Positions 36,488 to 41,396 of a stretch of DNA of 41,396 nucleotides are shown one piece after another. The first letter of the stretch is position 1. Each line of letters starts with the position of its first letter. The notes beneath the pieces were generated by a model. The model saw only the letters and a program-made list of their open reading frames with translations, was not told where the DNA came from and did not search any database. A program made the position numbers and the translations under genes. The DNA lies in contig NZ_ATXI01000015.1 of NCBI RefSeq assembly GCF_000421605.1, positions 1 to 41,396 on the forward strand, written 5' to 3'. The stretch is from Thermodesulfobacterium thermophilum DSM 1276 (GTDB lineage Bacteria; Desulfobacterota; Thermodesulfobacteria; Thermodesulfobacteriales; Thermodesulfobacteriaceae).

Positions 36488-37505
36488 CTATCTTATAAAA
36501 CCAATTGATTTATTCATATTAGGCAATCCTTCCCCCTTTAACAGTGCTGAACAGACCTACAGAGCCTCAGAAAAAATTATAAATCCTATACCTTTTTTCG
36601 GAGCACTTAGAAAAAAGTTTAAGGATGCACAGATTAATTTTATATCCTTGATTAGTAAAAATAAATTTCTTTTTCCCTTACCATTTGATATTGTGAAGAC
36701 TGATACCGATTATAAACAGGGAATATTAAAGAGAACTGCTTCATCTAAGTTTGTATCTGACTCAGAGGATGAATATTGGGTCAGTTTTGGAGAAGAAAAA
36801 ATTCATAGAGAATTTGATAGATATATTGATTCTTACTTTATGGACAAATATTTGCTCAGTGAATTTGAAGTGGAGAATATTAAAACCTCGGAGCCAATCA
36901 AAACAGAAAAAAGAATCGGCATAAAGATAGATAGACAAAAGAGGACTACAGAAGAAGGATTTTTATACTTTGAAGAGTATCTCAGATTTAAAGAGGATTC
37001 TGCTTTTTATATCAAAACTAACTTTAAAGCTTCAGAAAAGACAATCAAACTTGGTGGTGAATCAAGGATGGCTATTTTAGAAGAAATAGAAATAGCTATT
37101 GAAGATGAATTTGTAAATATTGATCGCATTCAAGAACATATTATCAATAATGGTCTTTTTAAGCTAATACTTCTTACACCTACTAACGGTCCATGTGAAA
37201 TATCTGGAGCAAGGATGATTGCTAAGGTAGTAGAAAGACCCTATGTTTACTCAGGCTGGTTAAGAAAGGATAAGGACGCCTTTCCATCAAGGCTATTCAA
37301 CCTCATAAAACCGGGTGCTGTTTTTTATTACAGAATTGAAAACAGTAATAGAGAAGAGTTTGTAAAATCCCTTTTTAATAGATTCTGGCTAAAGCCTGCA
37401 TTTTTTAAACCTGATTTTCCATACTTTGAAAGCTTAGATGGGATAAATCCACTATGTTTAGGATTAACAATAATAGGCACAGTTAAGGAGGTTAGCTATG
37501 AGTAA
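36480..37505 (+). CDS. cmr3: Type III-B complex subunit Cmr3
   Basis: Cas5-like RAMP subunit that binds the crRNA 5' handle and pairs with Cas10. IKPIDLFILGNPSPFNSAEQ then INPIPFFGALRKKF is typical for the Cmr3 N-terminus, and the C-terminal half shows GARMIAKVVERPYVYSGW followed by FNLIKPGAVFYYRIE. Length is 341 residues. It overlaps csx1 and cmr4 by 8 bases each. Confidence 0.9.
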   Translation: MYNYLIKPIDLFILGNPSPFNSAEQTYRASEKIINPIPFFGALRKKFKDAQINFISLISKNKFLFPLPFDIVKTDTDYKQGILKRTASSKFVSDSEDEYWVSFGEEKIHREFDRYIDSYFMDKYLLSEFEVENIKTSEPIKTEKRIGIKIDRQKRTTEEGFLYFEEYLRFKEDSAFYIKTNFKASEKTIKLGGESRMAILEEIEIAIEDEFVNIDRIQEHIINNGLFKLILLTPTNGPCEISGARMIAKVVERPYVYSGWLRKDKDAFPSRLFNLIKPGAVFYYRIENSNREEFVKSLFNRFWLKPAFFKPDFPYFESLDGINPLCLGLTIIGTVKEVSYE

Positions 37506-38325
37506 TTTAGCTGTATTTTACCATTTTTACACATCTCTACACTTTGGTAGCGGCACAACATTAAGTTACATTGATCTTCCAGTAGAAAGGGAATCTCATA
37601 CGAACTATCCTGTAATGCCGTCAACGGGAATTAAAGGTGTATTCAGGGCATGTTATCAGCAAACATACGGAGAAGAAAAAGCTGAAAGCATTTTTGGTAA
37701 AGGAGATGAAGAAGGAAAACTCACATTCGTTGACGGACGAATACTATTCTTCCCTGTAAAATCTGCAAGAGGAGTTTTTGTATGGATTACCTGTCCTATG
37801 GTTTTGCAAAGATTTGAAAGGGATATGAAAATTATAAAATCTGATTTTAAAATTAATTTTCTGGCAAGCCTTAATTTTGATAATGATGAGGTGGCTTATG
37901 TTTCAAGTGATAGAATTACAGTCAATGATTTTTTAATTCTTGAAGAACTGAGTTTAAAAAAAAAGAATAACATTGATTTTAATTGGATTGACCAGCTTAA
38001 GATTGGTATAGATAAATCAAGAATAGCGGTTATTTCTGATAATATGTTTTCATATTTTGTCAAGAATGCAACTGAGATAAATGCAAGAATTAGAATTGAC
38101 CAAGAGAAAGGAACCGTTGAAGAAGGGGCACTATGGTATGAAGAACTCGTGCCAGCGGAATCTGTATTTTATAGCCTTGTAATTGAAAGGAGTAAGGATA
38201 GTTGTAAGGATTTACAGCAATTCATTAAGACTTACAATAATCAGATTTTCCAGTTTGGTGGAAATGAAACCCTTGGCCGTGGTTTTGCAAAAGTAATTCT
38301 ATATGGAGGGGAGAAAAATGGCTAA
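37498..38325 (+). CDS. cmr4: Type III-B backbone and target-RNA nuclease subunit Cmr4
   Basis: Cas7-like subunit that repeats along the crRNA and cuts target RNA at 6-nt steps. LHFGSGTTLSYIDLPVERES contains the Asp (YID, residue 27) that matches the catalytic Asp of characterised Cmr4. MPSTGIKGVFRACYQQTYGE and the C-terminal GGNETLGRGFAKV are further signatures. Length is 275 residues. RNA cleavage is therefore expected to be intact. Confidence 0.92.
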   Translation: MSNLAVFYHFYTSLHFGSGTTLSYIDLPVERESHTNYPVMPSTGIKGVFRACYQQTYGEEKAESIFGKGDEEGKLTFVDGRILFFPVKSARGVFVWITCPMVLQRFERDMKIIKSDFKINFLASLNFDNDEVAYVSSDRITVNDFLILEELSLKKKNNIDFNWIDQLKIGIDKSRIAVISDNMFSYFVKNATEINARIRIDQEKGTVEEGALWYEELVPAESVFYSLVIERSKDSCKDLQQFIKTYNNQIFQFGGNETLGRGFAKVILYGGEKNG

Positions 38326-38752
38326 GACTCTTGAACAAAAAAGGGCAGAATATGCATATAAGATTGTTGAAAGAGTAAAAGATCAAAGCTATGCATCAGA
38401 TTTTTCATCGCTCGTATCAAAGATGCATTCATATATACTAACAAACGGTCTTGGAAACACCCTGGCTTTTCTATTTTCAAAGGGCAAAGAGCACCATCTT
38501 CTTATCGCTGGCATAATGGCTGACTGGATACTGAGAAAGTGCAAAATTGTTTCTACTAACGGTTTTGATAGGTTTAATGATCACTGGATTTTTAATAGTG
38601 ATAAAGTCAAAAGCAAATTAGGTGATATTTTGAATGGCCTTGTTCTGGAACTAGATGTATATCATTACTCTGTGGTTACAAATGAACTACTTTCTCTTTT
38701 CATCTGGCTCAAGCGGTTTTCAGATGGAATTATTGAAAAAGGAGGTAAGTAA
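38318..38752 (+). CDS. cmr5: Type III-B small subunit Cmr5
   Basis: All-helical small subunit that lines the target-RNA channel. AKTLEQKRAEYAYKIVERVK at the start and the two later helices (NTLAFLFSKGKEHHLLIAGI; ELLSLFIWLKRFSDGIIE) match the family. ATG 38318 is chosen over in-frame ATG 38303 because GGAGGGGAG at 38305-38313 lies just before it. Length is 144 residues. It overlaps cmr4 by 8 bases and its stop touches the cmr6 start. Confidence 0.9.
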   Translation: MAKTLEQKRAEYAYKIVERVKDQSYASDFSSLVSKMHSYILTNGLGNTLAFLFSKGKEHHLLIAGIMADWILRKCKIVSTNGFDRFNDHWIFNSDKVKSKLGDILNGLVLELDVYHYSVVTNELLSLFIWLKRFSDGIIEKGGK

Positions 38753-39649
38753 ATGTATTTAGTTCCTAATAATTCAAAGATCTCTAATAATTTTCTACCT
38801 GATAATCCGCTTTTACTAATGAATAAGTTTATAAAAATAATTAATGTGAATGACAATAGTAAACTGGAAATTTTAAAAATTGATAAAGCAAAAACAGAGA
38901 TTTTTAGAAGCTTGAAAAGTGATATTATTTTGAGAAATATGAAAAAGCTTTTTTCTGAAATAAATAAAAAAATGAAGATTATTGCTAAATCTTATTCCTT
39001 ATTCACCTCTTCTCGACTTATTGTGGGTCTTGGCTCAACCTCAGTGCTTGAGACATCAATAAAACTTCACCACATCTATGGAGTGCCATACATACCTTCA
39101 ACTGCTATTAAAGGACTCTTGAGGGCATACAAACTCTGGAAGCTTGCTGACTGGGATATGGAGCTTTTCAGCGCATTTGAGTATGCAATTAAATTAGTTT
39201 ATGAGAAATGTAAAGAGCCAGAAAAGGAGTTTTGCGAAAGACTAAACAATATCCAGAAAAAAGAATTAAAGCCTGAGGCAAATATTTTGTTGGACAAGAC
39301 AGAGATGATTTTTAAAAAGAAGAACGAATTATTTGAAATTTTACAAATCTTCGGCAGTCAGGTAAATAGAGGAAGCCTAATAGTTTTTGATGCCTATCCT
39401 GAGCAGTTGAATGGTTTTGAAATTGACATAATGAACCCCCACTACCCTGACTACTACCAGGATAATCAACCGCCTGCAGATTGGCAGAATCCAAATCCTG
39501 TAAAGTTTCTTGTTTTACCTGCGGGAACCAGATTTAATTTTTACTTTTTAAATCCCTATGAGCAGCTTGAAAGTGATCTGAAAAATGCTTTACAACTACT
39601 TGGAATAGGTGCAAAAACAGCTCTTGGGTATGGAGTTTTTCAATCATGA
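38753..39649 (+). CDS. cmr6: Type III-B complex subunit Cmr6
   Basis: RAMP subunit near the 3' end of the crRNA next to Cmr1. LIVGLGSTSVLETSIKLHHI, then GVPYIPSTAIKGLLRAYKLW (about residues 112-131), FGSQVNRGSLIVFDAYPE, and the C-terminal LLGIGAKTALGYGVF are Cmr6 hallmarks. The first 75 residues are less typical. Length is 298 residues. Its last 4 bases overlap the cas1 start (ATGA). Confidence 0.9.
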   Translation: MYLVPNNSKISNNFLPDNPLLLMNKFIKIINVNDNSKLEILKIDKAKTEIFRSLKSDIILRNMKKLFSEINKKMKIIAKSYSLFTSSRLIVGLGSTSVLETSIKLHHIYGVPYIPSTAIKGLLRAYKLWKLADWDMELFSAFEYAIKLVYEKCKEPEKEFCERLNNIQKKELKPEANILLDKTEMIFKKKNELFEILQIFGSQVNRGSLIVFDAYPEQLNGFEIDIMNPHYPDYYQDNQPPADWQNPNPVKFLVLPAGTRFNFYFLNPYEQLESDLKNALQLLGIGAKTALGYGVFQS

Positions 39650-40623
39650 GAAACTATTATATTTTCTCAAATGGAAGGCTGAGACGGAAGGATAACACCA
39701 TTTACATAGAAAACGAGCAGGGTGACAAAAAAGCCATACCCATTGAAGATGTAGATACCATCCATGTTTTTGGAGAAGTTGATCTAAACACGAAACTTCT
39801 TAATTTTCTCTGCCAGCACGGAAAGACTGTACATTTTTACAACTACTATGGATTTTACTCTGGAAGCCTTATGCCAAGAGACAGAAACGTATCAGGGCAT
39901 CTTTTAGTAAAACAGGTTGAACATTATCTTGACCAAGAACGCAGATTTTATCTTGCTTTTTCCTTTGTAGAGGGTGCAATCTTTCACATGTTAAGAAATC
40001 TAAGAGAATATAAAAATACTGAAGGATTTCAGGAAAAAATCAAAAAAGAGTTAACCAATGCCGTTGAGGCAAAAAACATCAGTGAGCTTATGGGATGTGA
40101 GGGTAGGGCAAGAGATGTTTATTATGAGGCATTCAATACTATCTTAAAATCAGATTTTTCAATGGAAAAAAGAGAGAAAAGACCTCCTACAAATCCCGTT
40201 AATGCTTTAATTTCCTTTGCAAACAGCATGATTTACACAACAGTGTTGAATGAGATATATCATACCCAGCTGAACCCTACAATAAGCTATCTTCATGAGC
40301 CAGGGCACAGGCGATACTCTCTAAGTCTTGATATTGCAGAGATATTTAAACCTCTCATAGCAGACCCAATTATATTTAAATTGATAAACAACAACATGCT
40401 CAGGCTTGATGACTTTGAGGAAGATGTAAATTATTGCTATCTGAATGACAGTGGTAGAAAAAAGTTTATCAAAGAGTTTGACCAGAAGCTTACCACAACG
40501 ATAAAGCACAGAAAAATGAAAAGAAAGGTTTCTTATAGGAGTTTGATTAGGATTGAGTGTTACAAGTTGATTAAACATTTGATAGGAGATGAAGTATATA
40601 AACCTTTTAAGGCTTGGTGGTGA
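39646..40623 (+). CDS. cas1: CRISPR integrase Cas1
   Basis: Metal-dependent integrase that inserts new spacers with Cas2. Catalytic residues are visible: E152 (GCEGRARDVYYEAF), H217 (SYLHEPGH) and D229 (LSLDIAEIFKPLIADP). The type I-B style is shown by the N-terminal YYIFSNGRLRRKDNTIYI and IPIEDVDTIHVFGEVDLN. Length is 325 residues. It is coupled to cmr6 by ATGA and followed 3 bases later by cas2. No reverse transcriptase or Cas6 fusion is present. Confidence 0.96.
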   Translation: MRNYYIFSNGRLRRKDNTIYIENEQGDKKAIPIEDVDTIHVFGEVDLNTKLLNFLCQHGKTVHFYNYYGFYSGSLMPRDRNVSGHLLVKQVEHYLDQERRFYLAFSFVEGAIFHMLRNLREYKNTEGFQEKIKKELTNAVEAKNISELMGCEGRARDVYYEAFNTILKSDFSMEKREKRPPTNPVNALISFANSMIYTTVLNEIYHTQLNPTISYLHEPGHRRYSLSLDIAEIFKPLIADPIIFKLINNNMLRLDDFEEDVNYCYLNDSGRKKFIKEFDQKLTTTIKHRKMKRKVSYRSLIRIECYKLIKHLIGDEVYKPFKAWW

Positions 40624-40626
40624 TAT

Positions 40627-40893
40627 ATGCCGTATTTGATTGTTACCTATGATATAGGAGAAGAAAGGCTAAATAAAGTGAGAAAAATTCTTAAAAAATA
40701 CTTTATGTGGGTTCAGAATTCGGTTTTTGAGGGAGAGATTAGTGAGGGAAAGTTATTAAAGTGCAAGTTAGAGCTGGAAAAGGTAATCGATAAAGAAAAT
40801 GATTCTATATATTTTTACAGTCTTGAGAACAGGTTGAACTACAGAAAAACAGTCCTCGGAATTGAAAAGGATATGACAGGGAATATTTTATGA
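40627..40893 (+). CDS. cas2: CRISPR adaptation protein Cas2
   Basis: Ferredoxin-fold dimer that holds the prespacer between two Cas1 dimers. MPYLIVTYDIGEERLNKVRK carries the conserved Asp (D9) on strand one, and WVQNSVFEGEISEGKL is the second family signature. Length is 88 residues. It is the last cas gene; the leader and array follow on the same strand. Confidence 0.95.
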   Translation: MPYLIVTYDIGEERLNKVRKILKKYFMWVQNSVFEGEISEGKLLKCKLELEKVIDKENDSIYFYSLENRLNYRKTVLGIEKDMTGNIL

Positions 40894-41100
40894 TTTTGCA
40901 TCGAACCTGGTTTTCTGCCAAAATTTGAATAAACTTAATGAATGCTACATAATGAAGATATTTTTTATTAGCTTTTTTAAAATCGATTGAAGGTTTGATG
41001 CAGATAAAATCAAATCTAGGTTGTAGATAAAATTATAGATTGTTTTAAAATTTTTATGTATAAAGCTTTTGCATGTAATTTTATGTTCTTTGACAATTGG
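40894..41100 (+). promoter_or_regulatory. CRISPR leader
   Basis: 207 AT-rich bases without a gene between cas2 and the first repeat, the expected place of the promoter for the array and the Cas1-Cas2 integration signals. TATAAA at 41059-41064 may be a -10 box, but no good -35 lies at the right distance. Short arms AATCTA (41013-41018) and TAGATT (41036-41041) form an inverted repeat. TTGACA at 41090-41095 is right at the leader end. The array orientation, with cas2 and leader upstream, is supported by position only. Confidence 0.7.
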
Positions 41101-41396
41101 GTTTCATCTGAACCATGTGGGATATAAAGTTAAAAAGAAAGTATCTTCAAGTGTTGACCTACTTGGTTTCATCTGAACCATGTGGGATATAAAGCTCTTC
41201 TTCATTTTTAGCAAAATATTGATAAAGCAAGTTTCATCTGAACCATGTGGGATATAAAGTCTGCTGATGCGGTAATAACATTACTAATCGCCTTTCAGTT
41301 TCATCTGAACCATGTGGGATATAAAGAATCATGCAAGGCCACAAAAGCATTTAATCTTGTTGTGTTTCATCTGAACCATGTGGGATATAAAGACTT
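41101..41396 (+). CRISPR. CRISPR array, five repeats visible, continues past the window
   Basis: Five identical 29-base repeats start GTTTCATCTG and end GGGATATAAAG, at 41101-41129, 41166-41194, 41231-41259, 41298-41326 and 41364-41392. Four complete spacers of 36, 36, 38 and 37 bases lie between them and a fifth begins at 41393. There is no decay in any repeat, consistent with the leader-proximal, recently extended end. The last 8 bases, ATATAAAG, would form the crRNA 5' handle if Cas6 cuts at the usual place; this differs from the common ATTGAAAC/G form. Confidence 0.98.

Noticed and set aside
41090-41095. TTGACA as the -35 box of the array promoter
   Set aside because: No -10-like hexamer lies 16-18 bases downstream; that position falls inside the first repeat.
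40894-41100. A tracrRNA or small RNA gene in the leader
   Set aside because: No anti-repeat stretch and no terminator hairpin were found, and type I and III systems do not use a tracrRNA.

Overview
The window looks like part of the chromosome of a thermophilic, AT-rich, Gram-negative-type bacterium. Arginine is coded almost only by AGA/AGG, ribosomal proteins keep zinc-binding (Cys-containing) forms (S4, type-Z S14, L24, L36), and the CRISPR-Cas content is rich. Gene order and protein style fit the Thermodesulfobacteria or relatives. This placement is inference; there is no rRNA gene in the window to test it. All genes read on the + strand.

Region 1 (24-16462) is one long translation operon. 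It starts with tuf and runs through the S10, spc and alpha ribosomal protein clusters: rpsJ-rplCDWB-rpsS-rplV-rpsC-rplP-rpmC-rpsQ-rplNXE-rpsNH-rplFR-rpsE-rpmD-rplO-secY-adk-map-infA-rpmJ-rpsMKD-rpoA-rplQ. Gaps are tiny or negative. It closes with a strong UUCG-loop terminator at 16480-16504. rpmJ (37 codons) is present. tuf has a codon bias sharply different from its neighbours and a four-cysteine cluster in the G domain.

Region 2 (16505-23653) holds a tRNA nucleotidyltransferase family gene with an HD domain, then a protein quality-control cluster tig-clpP-clpX-lon that ends in a second clear terminator.

Region 3 (about 23660-41396) is a composite CRISPR-Cas locus. A roughly 260-base AT-rich control region with 30-bp-spaced direct repeats, a promoter-like element and two inverted repeats precedes cas6. 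Then come a remnant DUF6922/AbiEii toxin-antitoxin pair, a type I-B effector set (cas8b/cst1, cas7/cst2, cas5, cas3), an ERCC4-type nuclease with a winged-helix tail, cas4, a complete type III-B module (cmr1, HD-less cas10/cmr2, a CARF-HEPN csx1-type RNase, cmr3-cmr6), then cas1, cas2, a leader and a CRISPR array that runs off the window end. Removing the ERCC4 gene and the cmr cassette leaves an ordinary I-B order (cas6-8b-7-5-3-4-1-2). The III-B cassette has therefore apparently been inserted between cas4 and cas1 and shares the Cas6, the adaptation genes and the array with the I-B system.

Reading the parts together: Cas6 probably makes crRNAs for both effectors. The I-B complex with Cas3 would destroy DNA. 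The Cmr complex would cut RNA through Cmr4 and make cyclic oligoadenylate through the intact GGDD of Cas10, which would switch on the Csx1-type RNase. The ERCC4 protein is the part with no standard role in either system and is the best candidate for an undescribed component.
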